A stretch of DNA of 62,071 nucleotides from a beta proteobacterium AAP65 (GCA_001295865.1 LJHW01000032.1:1-62071); one strand, 5' to 3'. Positions 44,035 through 53,502 are shown, counted from the first letter of the stretch. Notes: a model not told the origin generated them from the sequence alone. Numbers and translations: made by a program.

Positions 44035-45323
44035 TGCAGCAGATCATCGACCGCCGCCTTGCCGGGAAAAACAAGTCCATCGGCAACCGCGAGCGTTTTC
44101 TGCGCCGCCACAAGGAGCAGATCCGCGAGGCGGTCAAACGCGCCATCGACGGGCGCAGCATCAGCGATGTCGAGCGCGGCGAAGACATCCACATCCCGAA
44201 GAAGGACCTGAGCGAACCCGTGTTTGGCCATGGCCCTGGGGGTGTGCGCGAGGTGGTGCACCCGGGCAACAAGGACTTCGTGCAGGGCGACCGCATCGAA
44301 AGGCCGAAAGGCGGGCAGGGCGGTGGGGGCTCGGGCAAAGGCCAGGCCAGCGACAGCGGCGAGGGTGAAGACGATTTTGTCTTCGCGCTGAGCAAGGAAG
44401 AGTTCATGCAGGTCTTCTTCGATGACCTGGCGCTGCCCCACCTGGTGCGCACCCAACTCGCCGAAATGCCCGAGTGGAAAAGCCAGCGCGCCGGTTTCTC
44501 CAGCGATGGCACGCCCAACAACCTGCACGTGGTGCGCAGCATGCGCGGCGCCTTGGGCCGGCGTATCGCGCTGGGCAACGGGCCGCGGCGTGAGCTGCAC
44601 GAGATGCAGGCGCGCCTGGCCGAGATGCAGGCCGCGCTGCTGCCGGGCGATGTCGTGGCCGAAGCGGCGATCCAGGCACTGGCCGAAGACATCCGCGTGC
44701 TGCGCCTGCGCATCGAGCGCATCCCTTACCTCGACCCCATCGACCTGCGTTACCGCAGCCGCATCAAGGTGCCGGTGCCCACCAGCAAGGCGGTGATGTT
44801 CTGCCTGATGGACGTGAGCGGCAGCATGGACGAGGCGCGCAAGGAATTGAGCAAGCGTTTTTTCATCCTGCTCTACCTCTTTCTCACGCGGCATTACGAA
44901 AAGATCGATCTCGTTTTCATCCGCCACCACACGCAGGCGCAAGAGGTGGACGAGCAGAACTTCTTCCATGCGCGTGAAACCGGCGGCACCGTGGTCAGCA
45001 GCGCGCTGGTGCTGATGGAAGAGATCATCAAGGCGCGTTACGACCCGGCGCAGTGGAACATCTACGGCGCGCAGGCCAGCGACGGTGACAACTGGCACCA
45101 CGACAGCGGCCGCTGCCGCGAAATCCTCAGCGAGAAGATCCTGCCGCTGGTGCGTTATTTCGCTTACGTGCAGGTGGCCGAAGAAGAGCAGAACCTCTGG
45201 GACGAATACACCCACCTGCAGGAAGCACACCGCCACTTCGCGATGCGCAAGGCGGTGGAGGCCAGCCAGATCTACCCGGTCTTCCGCGACCTGTTCAGGA
45301 AAGAAGGGGCGAAAGCGGCATGA
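44034..45323 (+). CDS. yeaH: YeaH/YhbH family protein (DUF444)
   Basis: 429-residue partner of PrkA. The C-terminal half is a von Willebrand A-like domain with the metal-ion motif DVSGSMDEAR, and a Gly/Ser-rich linker (GQGGGGSGKGQASDSGEG) lies near residues 95-112. The N-terminus IIDRRLAGKNKSIGNRERFLRR is conserved. The family is almost always found between prkA and spoVR, and these genes probably make one complex. It overlaps spoVR by ATGA. Confidence 0.95.
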   Translation: MQQIIDRRLAGKNKSIGNRERFLRRHKEQIREAVKRAIDGRSISDVERGEDIHIPKKDLSEPVFGHGPGGVREVVHPGNKDFVQGDRIERPKGGQGGGGSGKGQASDSGEGEDDFVFALSKEEFMQVFFDDLALPHLVRTQLAEMPEWKSQRAGFSSDGTPNNLHVVRSMRGALGRRIALGNGPRRELHEMQARLAEMQAALLPGDVVAEAAIQALAEDIRVLRLRIERIPYLDPIDLRYRSRIKVPVPTSKAVMFCLMDVSGSMDEARKELSKRFFILLYLFLTRHYEKIDLVFIRHHTQAQEVDEQNFFHARETGGTVVSSALVLMEEIIKARYDPAQWNIYGAQASDGDNWHHDSGRCREILSEKILPLVRYFAYVQVAEEEQNLWDEYTHLQEAHRHFAMRKAVEASQIYPVFRDLFRKEGAKAA

Positions 45324-46876
45324 AGACCAAGCCCCTTGCGCTGGAGCAGCCCCTGGCTCTGGCCCAGCGCCCCAGCGAGCACCTGCCCGCCACCAGCGAC
45401 TGGAGTTTCGAGCTCATCGAGCAATACCACCGTGTCATCAAGGCCACGGCCGAACGTTTCGGGCTCGACACCTACCCGAACCAGCTCGAGATCATCACCG
45501 CCGAGCAGATGATGGACGCCTACGCCAGCGTGGGCATGCCGGTGAATTACCGCCACTGGAGTTACGGCAAGGAATTCATCGCCACCGAGAAGAACTACAA
45601 ACGCGGCCACATGGGCCTGGCCTACGAGATCGTCATCAACAGCAACCCTTGCATCAGCTACCTGATGGAAGAGAACACGCTGGCGATGCAGGCCCTGGTG
45701 ATTGCGCATGCGGCCTACGGCCACAACAGCTTCTTCAAGGGCAATTACCTCTTCCGCATGTGGACCGACGCGGCGTCCATCATCGACTATCTGGTCTACG
45801 CGAAGAACTACGTCGCCCAGTGCGAAGAAAAACACGGGCTGGATGCCGTGGAGAGTTTTCTCGACAGCTGCCACGCGCTGCAGAACCACGGTGTCGACCG
45901 TTACCGCCGCCCCAGCCGCAAGACGCTGGCGCAAGAGCTCAGCGAACGCATCGACCGCGAGGCCTACGCGCAGCGCCAGGTCAACGACTTGTGGCGCACA
46001 CTGCCGCGCATGGCCGCCAAGGAAGGCGTCGCGCCCGAGGCCAAACGTTTCCCGGACGAGCCGCAGGAGAACCTGCTGTACTTCATCGAGAAGAACGCGC
46101 CGCTGCTCGAGCCCTGGCAGCGCGAGATCGTGCGCATCGTGCGCAAGGTGGCGCAGTACTTCTACCCGCAGCGCCAGACGCAGGTGATGAACGAAGGCTG
46201 GGCCACCTTCTGGCACCACCGCCTGCTCAACACCATGTACGACGACGGCTACCTCACCGACGGCGTGATGCTGGAGTGGCTGACCTCGCACACCAACGTG
46301 ATCTACCAGCCCCCGGTGGGCCACCGTGCCTACAGCGGCATCAACCCCTATGCGTTGGGTTTTGCGATGTACACCGACATCCAGCGCATTTGCGAAAACC
46401 CCACCGAAGAAGACCGGCGGTGGTTCCCCGACATCGCCGGCAAACCCTGGCTGCCGGTGCTGGACCACGCCATGCGCAACTTCAAGGACGAAAGTTTCAT
46501 CGGCCAATACCTCAGCCCGAAACTGATGCGCGAATTGCGCCTGTTTGCCATTACTGATGACGAAGCGCAGAAAGAATTGGAGGTCAGCGCCATCCACGAC
46601 GACGCGGGCTACAAACGTGTGCGCGAGGCGCTCAGCCACCAGTACGACCTGGGGCAACGTGAACCCAACATCCAGGTCTGGAACGTGAACCTGCGCGGCG
46701 ACCGCAGCCTCACGCTGCGCCACTTCCAGCACCAAGACCGGCCCTTGCACGACAGTGGGCAAGAGGTGTTGAAACACGTGGCGCGGCTGTGGGGTTTTGG
46801 CGTGCAGTTGGAGAGCGTCAACGCCAAGGGCGACATCACCAAACGCTTCAGCGTCGCGGCGCCTGCCGCGGGCTGA
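45320..46876 (+). CDS. SpoVR family protein
   Basis: 518-residue protein of the SpoVR/YcgB family. Diagnostic segments include YPNQLEIITAEQMMDAY, the NEGWATFWHHRLLN motif with two histidines and a glutamate, and HTNVIYQPP. Named from a Bacillus spore cortex gene, but broadly present in non-spore-formers such as E. coli, where it follows the yeaGH theme. Function is unproven. It ends the operon; no clear terminator was found. Confidence 0.95.
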   Translation: MKTKPLALEQPLALAQRPSEHLPATSDWSFELIEQYHRVIKATAERFGLDTYPNQLEIITAEQMMDAYASVGMPVNYRHWSYGKEFIATEKNYKRGHMGLAYEIVINSNPCISYLMEENTLAMQALVIAHAAYGHNSFFKGNYLFRMWTDAASIIDYLVYAKNYVAQCEEKHGLDAVESFLDSCHALQNHGVDRYRRPSRKTLAQELSERIDREAYAQRQVNDLWRTLPRMAAKEGVAPEAKRFPDEPQENLLYFIEKNAPLLEPWQREIVRIVRKVAQYFYPQRQTQVMNEGWATFWHHRLLNTMYDDGYLTDGVMLEWLTSHTNVIYQPPVGHRAYSGINPYALGFAMYTDIQRICENPTEEDRRWFPDIAGKPWLPVLDHAMRNFKDESFIGQYLSPKLMRELRLFAITDDEAQKELEVSAIHDDAGYKRVREALSHQYDLGQREPNIQVWNVNLRGDRSLTLRHFQHQDRPLHDSGQEVLKHVARLWGFGVQLESVNAKGDITKRFSVAAPAAG

Positions 46877-47030
46877 GGGCGGCGCGCTGCGGCCGGTGTG
46901 AGCCCGGCAAAAATTGCGCGCGAAGGCCAGACACAGCTGTATGGGAAGGTAACGATCTCGTTACCATTGCGCCCTGTCTTGGGTTTGTCCAACCCAGGCT
47001 GATCTGACGCCCTCGCCCCAAGGCCCCCAT
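46877..47030. other. Intergenic region with an 18-base dyad
   Basis: No gene seen. It contains the perfect inverted repeat at 46948-46965 and the TTG start context (AAGG at 47020-47023) of the following kinase gene. Confidence 0.5.
46948..46965. promoter_or_regulatory. Perfect 18-base dyad, possible operator
   Basis: GGTAACGATCTCGTTACC: arms GGTAACGA and TCGTTACC around TC. It is 66 bases before the HDOD-kinase start codon. The protein that would bind it is not identified. Confidence 0.55.
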
Positions 47031-49232
47031 TTGCTGAACCTGCCCCGTCCGACGCTGGAAGCGCTGGAGTCGCTGGACCTGCCGACACCGCCGGGTGCTG
47101 CGCTGGCCTTTCTGCAGGCCGTGACGCGCGACGATGTTTCGATGGCCGAGCTGGCAGAGCTGGTGCGGCGCGAACCCGCGCTGGCCGCACGTGTGCTCAC
47201 GGTGGCCAATTCGGCCGCCTTCCAAACCCGCGGCGAGTTGCGCAGCCTGCTGCAGTGCTTGCAGGTGCTGGGCGTGCGCACCTTGCACAGCATTGCCGCC
47301 AGCATTGCGGTGCGCGAGGCTTTTGCCGGCCTGCCAGGGGCCCGTGCCGGCGATTTCGATGGCTTCTGGCGCCACGCGCTGATGGTGGCCGAGCTGGCGC
47401 AGGCCATCGCCGTGGCCACGGAACAGGCCGAGCCCGAAGAGGCCTACCTCGCCGGCCTGCTGCACGACGTGGGTGAGCTGCTGCTGCTGGGTGGGCTGCC
47501 CGCCACTTATGGCCCGCTGCTGGCCGAAGCCGGCAGCACCGAGACCGCGCTCGTGCCGCTGGAACGCGCCGCCTTGTCGACCGACCACGCCGCCGTCGGC
47601 GCTTGGCTGGTCGACCGCTGGCAGCTGCCTTCTTTCATGGCCGATGCGTTGCTCTTCCACCACCACAGCCCCGAAGACGTGGCCCTGGCCGACCCGCTGA
47701 CCCGCGCGCTGTGGGTGGCACACGCCTGCGATGCGCTGGCCGCCGATGCCGCGCCCGACGCCGCGGCTTTCGAGTCGGCCGGCCACCTGGTGGGCCTGCC
47801 TGCCATGCAGCTGGCGCGCCTGGTGGGCCAGGCCCAGGCCGATGTGGCCACGCTGGCCAGCGCCTTGGGTGTGAAGGCCACCACCGCACCTTCGCCGCTG
47901 CCCTTGTGGCGCCCGGCGCCACCGGCCGCGCCCGACCTGCCGCGCGACAAGCTGCGCGACACGCTCAGCGCCATGGCCACGCTGCAGCCGCTGCAGAACG
48001 AGCTGGCCGCGGCCGACAGCGAACCGCAGCTGCTGAACGCCGCGCGTGAATCGGCGCGCATCCTCTTCGGTGTGCGCGATGTGGTCTTTCTCTTGCGCAG
48101 CGGGGCCGAGGCCGTGCTCTCGGCTTTGTCGCTGCCGGGCCAGCCGCCGCAGCTGCAGCGCCTGCAGGTCAATTTGCAGACCGCGGCCTCGGGCGCCTGC
48201 GGGCGCGCGGCGCTGGCCGGCCGCACCTGCTCCACCTTCGAGAGCGGGCCTTCGGGGCCGCTGGCCGTGAGCGACCTGCAACTGGCCCGCGCGCTGGGCA
48301 GCGAAGGCCTGCTGTGTGTGCCCATGGCTGCCGGTGGCGTGGTGCTGGGTGTGATGGCCTGCCCGGTGGGCCGGCAGCAGGCCGAGAGGCTGGAGCAGCG
48401 CCTGGCCCTGCTGGGCAGTTTTGCCGGCCTGCTGGCCGGCCACCTGCAGCAGTGGCGCGCGCAGCGTGAACGCGACCGTGAGCTCGAAGCCGCCACCGCC
48501 GACCGCCTGCGCGAGCGTGAGCGCCAGGTGGTGCACGAGGTCGGCAACCCGCTGGGCATCATCAAGAACTACCTCACCCTGGTGCGCCGCAAGCTGCCCG
48601 AGGGCGTGCAGCTCGGCGAAGAACTGCAGGTGCTGCACGAAGAGATCGACCGTGTCGCCCGCATCGTGCGCCAGCTCGGTGAACCGCCGCCCGCCGTGGC
48701 CCCCGGCGGCCCGGCCGAGACGCTCGACCTCAACAGCAGCGTCGAAGGCCTGCGCGCGCTCTACGCCGAGCCGCTGTTCGGCCGCGCCGGCATCGAGCTG
48801 GTGCTGGAGCTGCAGCAGCCGCTGGCCGCCACACGCGCTGACCGCGACAGCCTGCGCCAGATCGTGCTGAACCTGTGGAAAAACGCCGCCGAGGCTTTGC
48901 CGCCCGGCGCGCGCGTGACCACCAGCACCGCCGACCACATCCACCGCGACGGCCGGCTCTACACGCAGCTGTGCATCGCCGACAACGGCCCCGGCCTGCC
49001 GGGCGATGTGATGGTGGCGCTGTTCCAGCCGTTGGGCCGCACCCGCCGCGAGGGGCACACGGGCCTGGGCCTGTCCATCGTGCACGGCCTGGTCGCGCGG
49101 CTGGGTGGCGACATCGCCTGCCAGAGCCTGCCCGGCCGTGGCACGCGCTTTTTCATCCTGCTGCCGCAGCAGCCCGCCCCGCGGCCCGCAGCGGTGGCTT
49201 CCAGCCCGGCCTTGCCGCCGGTGGCCCCATGA
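47031..49232 (+). CDS. HDOD-GAF-histidine kinase
   Basis: 733-residue fused sensor. Residues about 5-205 form an HDOD domain (LVRREPALAARVLTVANSAAF), about 300-460 a GAF-like domain, and about 470-725 a histidine kinase. The H-box is VVHEVGNPLGIIKNYL with His502; the ATPase part has N-box NLWKNAAEA, DNGPGLPG and TGLGLSIVHGL. There is no membrane segment, so sensing is cytosolic. The TTG start has AAGG seven bases upstream and no ATG alternative exists before the HDOD domain. It overlaps the next gene (ATGA), its probable partner regulator. Confidence 0.9.
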   Translation: MLNLPRPTLEALESLDLPTPPGAALAFLQAVTRDDVSMAELAELVRREPALAARVLTVANSAAFQTRGELRSLLQCLQVLGVRTLHSIAASIAVREAFAGLPGARAGDFDGFWRHALMVAELAQAIAVATEQAEPEEAYLAGLLHDVGELLLLGGLPATYGPLLAEAGSTETALVPLERAALSTDHAAVGAWLVDRWQLPSFMADALLFHHHSPEDVALADPLTRALWVAHACDALAADAAPDAAAFESAGHLVGLPAMQLARLVGQAQADVATLASALGVKATTAPSPLPLWRPAPPAAPDLPRDKLRDTLSAMATLQPLQNELAAADSEPQLLNAARESARILFGVRDVVFLLRSGAEAVLSALSLPGQPPQLQRLQVNLQTAASGACGRAALAGRTCSTFESGPSGPLAVSDLQLARALGSEGLLCVPMAAGGVVLGVMACPVGRQQAERLEQRLALLGSFAGLLAGHLQQWRAQRERDRELEAATADRLRERERQVVHEVGNPLGIIKNYLTLVRRKLPEGVQLGEELQVLHEEIDRVARIVRQLGEPPPAVAPGGPAETLDLNSSVEGLRALYAEPLFGRAGIELVLELQQPLAATRADRDSLRQIVLNLWKNAAEALPPGARVTTSTADHIHRDGRLYTQLCIADNGPGLPGDVMVALFQPLGRTRREGHTGLGLSIVHGLVARLGGDIACQSLPGRGTRFFILLPQQPAPRPAAVASSPALPPVAP

Positions 49233-51427
49233 ACGCGCTCGTCGACCTGCCCCACATGCTGCCGGCCGGTCCGGGCACCCCGCAGCTGCTGCTGGTGGAC
49301 GACGACGCGCGCCTGCGCGGCAGCTTCCGGCTGCTGCTCACGCAGCCCGGCCGTGACATCGCCGAAGCCGGCTCGGGCGAAGAAGCCCTGGCCACGCTGA
49401 AGGCGCGCAGCTTCGACCTCGTGCTGCTGGACATCGGCCTGCCCGGCATCTCGGGCCTGGACGTGCTGCGCTGGCTGGCCGAGAACCGCCCGCACACTGG
49501 CGTGATGATGGTCAGCGGCCAGCGTGAGCTGGAGGCCGCCGTGCGTGCGCTGCGCCACGGCGCGCTGGATTTCGTGCGCAAGCCCGACGACCTCGATTTC
49601 CTGCCCGAACGTGTGGAGCAGACGCTGCTGCGGCTGCGCCTGCAGCGCGAAAACGCCGAGATGACGGCGCGGCTGGCGCACTCCGAGCGCCTGCACCGCT
49701 TTCTGGTGGAGAGTTCGCCCGACATCGTCTACACGCTCGACGACGCCGGGCGGTTCGTCTTCGTGAACCCGCGCATCGAGTCGCTGCTGGGTTACGCGCG
49801 CAGTGAGCTGCTGGGCCAGCACTACACGCGCATCGTGCATGAAGACGACGTGGCGCTGGCGCGTTTTGCCTTCGCCGAGCGGCGCAGCGACGAGCGCGCT
49901 TCCACCAACGTTGAACTGCGCCTGGTTTGCGGCCCGCGGCTGCCGGCCGGGCGCGCGCTGCGGCACCTGGTGACGACCGTCAGCGCGATGGGTGTGTACG
50001 ACGAAGCGCCACCGCCCAGCCCGCCGGCCGGCACGCGCCCACGGCGGCGTTTTGTCGGCAGCTACGGCGTGGTGCGCGACATCACCGAACGCAAACGCGC
50101 CGAAGAGACCATCAGCTTCCAGGCCCTGCACGACCAGCTGACCGACCTGCCCAACCGCCGCCTCTTCAAAGACCACCTCGAGCTCGCGCTGGTGCAGGCC
50201 GAGCGCCGCGGCCAGCTGGTGGGCGTGATGTTCATCGACCTCGACCGTTTCAAGCTGGTCAACGACACCTATGGCCACCTGCTCGGCGACGAGCTGCTGC
50301 GCAGCTTTGCGCAGCGCCTGCGCGGCTGCGTGCGTGCCGGCGACACCGTGGCGCGCCAGGGCGGCGACGAGTTCACCGTGCTGCTGCCCGACCTGACAAA
50401 CGCCGACGACGCGCTGCCCATCGCGCAGAAGATCCTGGCCGAACTCGACCAACCCTTTTTGCTGGGAGACCGCGAGTTCCGCGCCACCGCCAGCGTGGGC
50501 ATCGCCACCTACCCGCGCGACGGGCTCACGGCCGAGCAGCTGATGCAGAACGCCGACATCGCGATGTACGAGGTGAAGACCAGCGGCCGCAACGGCGGGC
50601 GCATGTTCACCACCGAGATGAACGCCGGCCACACGCAGCGCCTGGCGCTGGAAAACGACCTGCGCCGCGCCATCGCACAAGGGCAGTTCGAAGCGCACTA
50701 CCAGCCGCAGGTGAGCCTGGGCCAGGGGCGCATCGTCGGCACGGAACTGCTCATCCGCTGGCGCCACCCGGTGCTGGGGCTGCTGCTGCCGGGGCAGTTT
50801 GTGGCGCTGGCCGAAGAGACCGGGATGATCTGCGCGCTCAGCGACTGGGTGCTGGAACGCGCGTGCGGCCAGCTGGCGCTGTGGCACGCCTTGGGGCACC
50901 GCCACCTGCGCATGGCGGTGAACTTGAGCCCGCTGGAGCTGGCGCGCAACGACATCGTCGAGCGCGTGACGGCGCCGCTCTCCCGCCACATGCTGCCGCC
51001 CGGTGCGCTGGAGATCGAGATCACCGAGAACATGCTGCTCGACGACGCGCCCAGCGTGGTGGAAAAGCTCGAACGCCTGCGCGCCCAGGGCGTGCGCGTG
51101 GCCATCGACGACTTCGGCACGCGTTATTCGTCGCTGGCCTACCTGCGGCGTTTTCCCATCCACAGCCTGAAGATCGACCAGAGCTTCGTGCGCGATCTCG
51201 GGCCCGAAGGCGATTCACCCATCATCCAGGCCATCGTCGGCATCGCACGCGGCTTCAACCTGCAACTGGTGGCCGAGGGCGTGGAGACGGTGGAGCAGCT
51301 GCAGGCCTTGCGCGCGTTGGGCTGCGACGAGGTGCAGGGTTATCTGCTGGGCCGGCCGATGCCGGCAGTGGCGCTGACGCCGCTGTTGAGCAAGCCGCCG
51401 CAGTTGCCGACGCCGTTGGGGGGTTGA
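49229..51427 (+). CDS. Response regulator with PAS, GGDEF and EAL domains
   Basis: 732-residue c-di-GMP protein. The receiver domain has Asp68 as phosphoacceptor and acidic residues 24-26; a PAS domain lies near residues 155-285 (LVESSPDIVYTLDDAG). The GGDEF domain carries the intact motif at 378-382 and the inhibitory I-site RAGD five residues before it. The EAL domain has ELL at 506-508 instead of EAL, but keeps NLSP, ITEN, IDDFGTRYSSL, LKIDQSFV and AEGVET. So it may both make and cleave c-di-GMP. It is directly coupled to the upstream kinase. Confidence 0.93.
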   Translation: MNALVDLPHMLPAGPGTPQLLLVDDDARLRGSFRLLLTQPGRDIAEAGSGEEALATLKARSFDLVLLDIGLPGISGLDVLRWLAENRPHTGVMMVSGQRELEAAVRALRHGALDFVRKPDDLDFLPERVEQTLLRLRLQRENAEMTARLAHSERLHRFLVESSPDIVYTLDDAGRFVFVNPRIESLLGYARSELLGQHYTRIVHEDDVALARFAFAERRSDERASTNVELRLVCGPRLPAGRALRHLVTTVSAMGVYDEAPPPSPPAGTRPRRRFVGSYGVVRDITERKRAEETISFQALHDQLTDLPNRRLFKDHLELALVQAERRGQLVGVMFIDLDRFKLVNDTYGHLLGDELLRSFAQRLRGCVRAGDTVARQGGDEFTVLLPDLTNADDALPIAQKILAELDQPFLLGDREFRATASVGIATYPRDGLTAEQLMQNADIAMYEVKTSGRNGGRMFTTEMNAGHTQRLALENDLRRAIAQGQFEAHYQPQVSLGQGRIVGTELLIRWRHPVLGLLLPGQFVALAEETGMICALSDWVLERACGQLALWHALGHRHLRMAVNLSPLELARNDIVERVTAPLSRHMLPPGALEIEITENMLLDDAPSVVEKLERLRAQGVRVAIDDFGTRYSSLAYLRRFPIHSLKIDQSFVRDLGPEGDSPIIQAIVGIARGFNLQLVAEGVETVEQLQALRALGCDEVQGYLLGRPMPAVALTPLLSKPPQLPTPLGG

Positions 51428-51486
51428 GGCCGGGCGCGTTGGCGTCGACTTTGTTTACACCGGCGTCGCAGCTCGTGACGAAAGAC

Positions 51487-51501
51487 CGTGATTTATTCAC
51501 G
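51487..51501. promoter_or_regulatory. Inverted repeat upstream of the second PEP-CTERM promoter
   Basis: CGTGA-TTTAT-TCACG, centred about 87 bases upstream of the predicted sigma-54 start. The location suits an activator site, but no equivalent was found before the other PEP-CTERM gene. Confidence 0.35.
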
Positions 51502-51554
51502 CGGATGTCTGCAAACCCCTGTCGTGCGGTCACGCGGGGCGGCCGGGTGTGCAA

Positions 51555-51569
51555 CGGCGCGCGAATTGC
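51555..51569 (+). promoter_or_regulatory. Candidate sigma-54 promoter of the second PEP-CTERM gene
   Basis: CGGCGCGCGAATTGC: GG and GC separated by ten bases, with GGC.CG and TTGC matching the consensus. Predicted start near 51581, leader of about 65 bases. Confidence 0.6.
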
Positions 51570-51645
51570 GTGCGCTGGGTCAGCGGCCCGATACACAGTT
51601 GGTCGCATCACACCACGAGCGCGACTCGTCACCCAGGAGAGAGAC

Positions 51646-52452
51646 ATGCGAAACACCCAGTTCTTCCGCCTCGCGGCCGTTTCATTGGCGTTGGTGGCCA
51701 GCGGCGCAGTGCATGCGGCTGTTGTGAACAGCACCAGCATCACCGGCAACGTGATCACCGGCAACGGCATCGCGAACGGCAACAATTTCTCGGTAGACAC
51801 TGCCAACGGCATCGAGATAGGTCTGCGCGCGCGTCAGCGCTACCCGTCGCCCACGGGCGTCACCAACAACGTGGTTGGCACGAATGTCTACAACCACGCC
51901 ACTGGCGGGTACACGTCAGGTGGGGCTCCAGGTGGGCCGCGCGCTGCTTGGAACTTCGACTGGTCGATCAACACCGGTACTGCCAGCATCAGTGCCTACA
52001 CGTACCGCATCGACATCGACTACAACGCTGGGTACGGCACCAGCTTTCAGTCTTTTGACCTGATCAACGGTGCAAATCCGAACCCCGCGGCGGGTGGTCT
52101 GGCGCTGTGGGATCACTCCTTCGGCAACAACGGCACCGCCCAGTCGGCAGGCGTTGAGGCCTTCGGGCTGACTCTGGCCGCCGCGCTGGACGACTACAAC
52201 AACCTCGAAGCCAGCAACAACATCGTTCAGAACTCCTGGAATTTGGCGTTCTTCCAGAACGGCAGCTTCCCGTTCGACCCGAATGCCAACGGCCAGTACA
52301 CGATCCGATTGGCGGCGCTGAGCAATGGGCAGGAACTGGCCATGTCGACCATCGAGGTCATTGTGGGTACGGGCGCTGTCCCCGAGCCGACCAGCCTGGC
52401 CTTGATCGGCTTGGCGCTGGCAGGTTTGGCCGCAACGCGTCGTCGGGCCTGA
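51646..52452 (+). CDS. PEP-CTERM sorting domain protein
   Basis: 268-residue secreted protein with a signal peptide (about residues 1-24, ending VHAAV), an Asn/Gly/Ser/Thr-rich beta-type body and the C-terminal sorting signal VPEPTSLALIGLALAGLAATRRRA. It therefore needs an exosortase for surface placement. AGGAGAGA lies before the ATG. It is not adjacent to the other PEP-CTERM gene or prsT, yet has a comparable sigma-54-like promoter, so the two are probably in one regulon. The ending is a hairpin terminator shared with the convergent gene. Confidence 0.93.
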   Translation: MRNTQFFRLAAVSLALVASGAVHAAVVNSTSITGNVITGNGIANGNNFSVDTANGIEIGLRARQRYPSPTGVTNNVVGTNVYNHATGGYTSGGAPGGPRAAWNFDWSINTGTASISAYTYRIDIDYNAGYGTSFQSFDLINGANPNPAAGGLALWDHSFGNNGTAQSAGVEAFGLTLAAALDDYNNLEASNNIVQNSWNLAFFQNGSFPFDPNANGQYTIRLAALSNGQELAMSTIEVIVGTGAVPEPTSLALIGLALAGLAATRRRA

Positions 52453-52471
52453 CAACCATCGCCCAGACAGA

Positions 52472-52493
52472 AAAGCCCGCTTCGGCGGGCTTT
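52472..52493. terminator. Bidirectional rho-independent terminator
   Basis: Perfect 9-base stem AAAGCCCGC/GCGGGCTTT with the stable loop TTCG. Between convergent PEP-CTERM and TctC genes. Confidence 0.9.
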
Positions 52494-52524
52494 GTCTTTC
52501 ATGGGCAGTGCGGGGCCGCGTCCC

Positions 52525-53502
52525 TCAGCTGTCCACCTTCACATTCCCCTCCTTCACCACCTTCGCCCACTTCGCCTGCTCGCTCAGGATGAACTGCGCG
52601 AACTTTTCGCGGCTCCCGCCGCCGTCTTCGGCGCCGTAGGTTTCGAGTTGCGTCACCACGTCGGGCATGGCCAGCACGGTGTTGCAGTCGCGGTTGATCT
52701 TGTCGGCGATGGCCGCTGGCAGGCCCTTCGGCCCGACCAGGCCGTACCAGGTGGTGGCCTCGAAACCGTCGAAGCCCTGCTCCTGCATCGTCGGCACCGT
52801 GGGGTGGCCCTTGGCGCGCTGCAGCCGCGTCTGCGCCACCGCGACGATCCTGCCGTTTTTCACGTGCGGCGTGGCCGAGGTCATGGTCTCGAAGCAGTAC
52901 TGCACCTGCCCGCCCATCAGGTCGGTGAGCGCCGGGCCGCTGCCTTTGTAGGGCACGTGAATGGCATCCACCTTCGCGCGCACCTTGAACATCTCCAGCG
53001 CCAGGTGCTGGGCCGAACCCTGGCCGGCTGAGGCGAAGGCGATCTTGCCCGGCTCGGCGCGGCAGCGCGCCACCACCTCGGCCACGCTCTTGTTGGGCAC
53101 GCCAGGGTTGGCCACCAGCAGGTTGGGCGTCACGCCCACCAGGCACACGGGCACGAAGTCCTTCTCGGCGTTGTAGCGCAGCTTGGCGCCCTGCAGCGCC
53201 GGGCCCAAAGCGTGGCTGTTGATGTGCGCCATCAGCAGCACGCTGCCGTCACCCGGCTGCTGCGCGATGTGCTCGGCCGCGATCAGCCCTGCCGCCCCCG
53301 CCTTGGTCTCGACGATGACCTGCTGGCCCCACATCTGCGTGAGCTTGGCGCCCACCACACGCGCCAGCGCGTCGGTGCCGCCGCCGGGCGGGAAGCCCAC
53401 GACGATCTTCACCGGGCCGCTGGGCCAGCCGCTTTGTGCGAACGCGGCGCTCGGAACGGCCAGTGCCGCGGCGGCGCCTTGGATCAGGGTGCGTCTTTTC
53501 AT
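52525..53502 (-). CDS. Tripartite tricarboxylate transporter receptor (Bug/TctC family)
   Basis: 325-residue periplasmic receptor. A signal peptide (MKRRTLIQGAAAALAVPSAAFA) precedes WPSGPVKIVVGFPPGGGTDALAR, the diagnostic start of Bug proteins, which are widespread in Burkholderiales and usually bind carboxylates. The rest, with IHVPYKGSGPALTDLMGGQVQ, follows the family. CAGGAGA lies before the ATG. No TctA/TctB permease genes are here. It is encoded downstream of the aminotransferase gene, so a carboxylate link to that cluster is plausible. Confidence 0.93.
   Translation of the reverse strand: MKRRTLIQGAAAALAVPSAAFAQSGWPSGPVKIVVGFPPGGGTDALARVVGAKLTQMWGQQVIVETKAGAAGLIAAEHIAQQPGDGSVLLMAHINSHALGPALQGAKLRYNAEKDFVPVCLVGVTPNLLVANPGVPNKSVAEVVARCRAEPGKIAFASAGQGSAQHLALEMFKVRAKVDAIHVPYKGSGPALTDLMGGQVQYCFETMTSATPHVKNGRIVAVAQTRLQRAKGHPTVPTMQEQGFDGFEATTWYGLVGPKGLPAAIADKINRDCNTVLAMPDVVTQLETYGAEDGGGSREKFAQFILSEQAKWAKVVKEGNVKVDS

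Noticed and set aside
45320..46876. spoVR as evidence for sporulation
   Set aside because: SpoVR is common in non-spore-forming proteobacteria with prkA and yeaH; no other spore genes are present.
48959..51163. 734-codon minus-strand frame antisense to the c-di-GMP gene
   Set aside because: Same reason: the sense strand has receiver, PAS, GGDEF and EAL motifs, the antisense has none.
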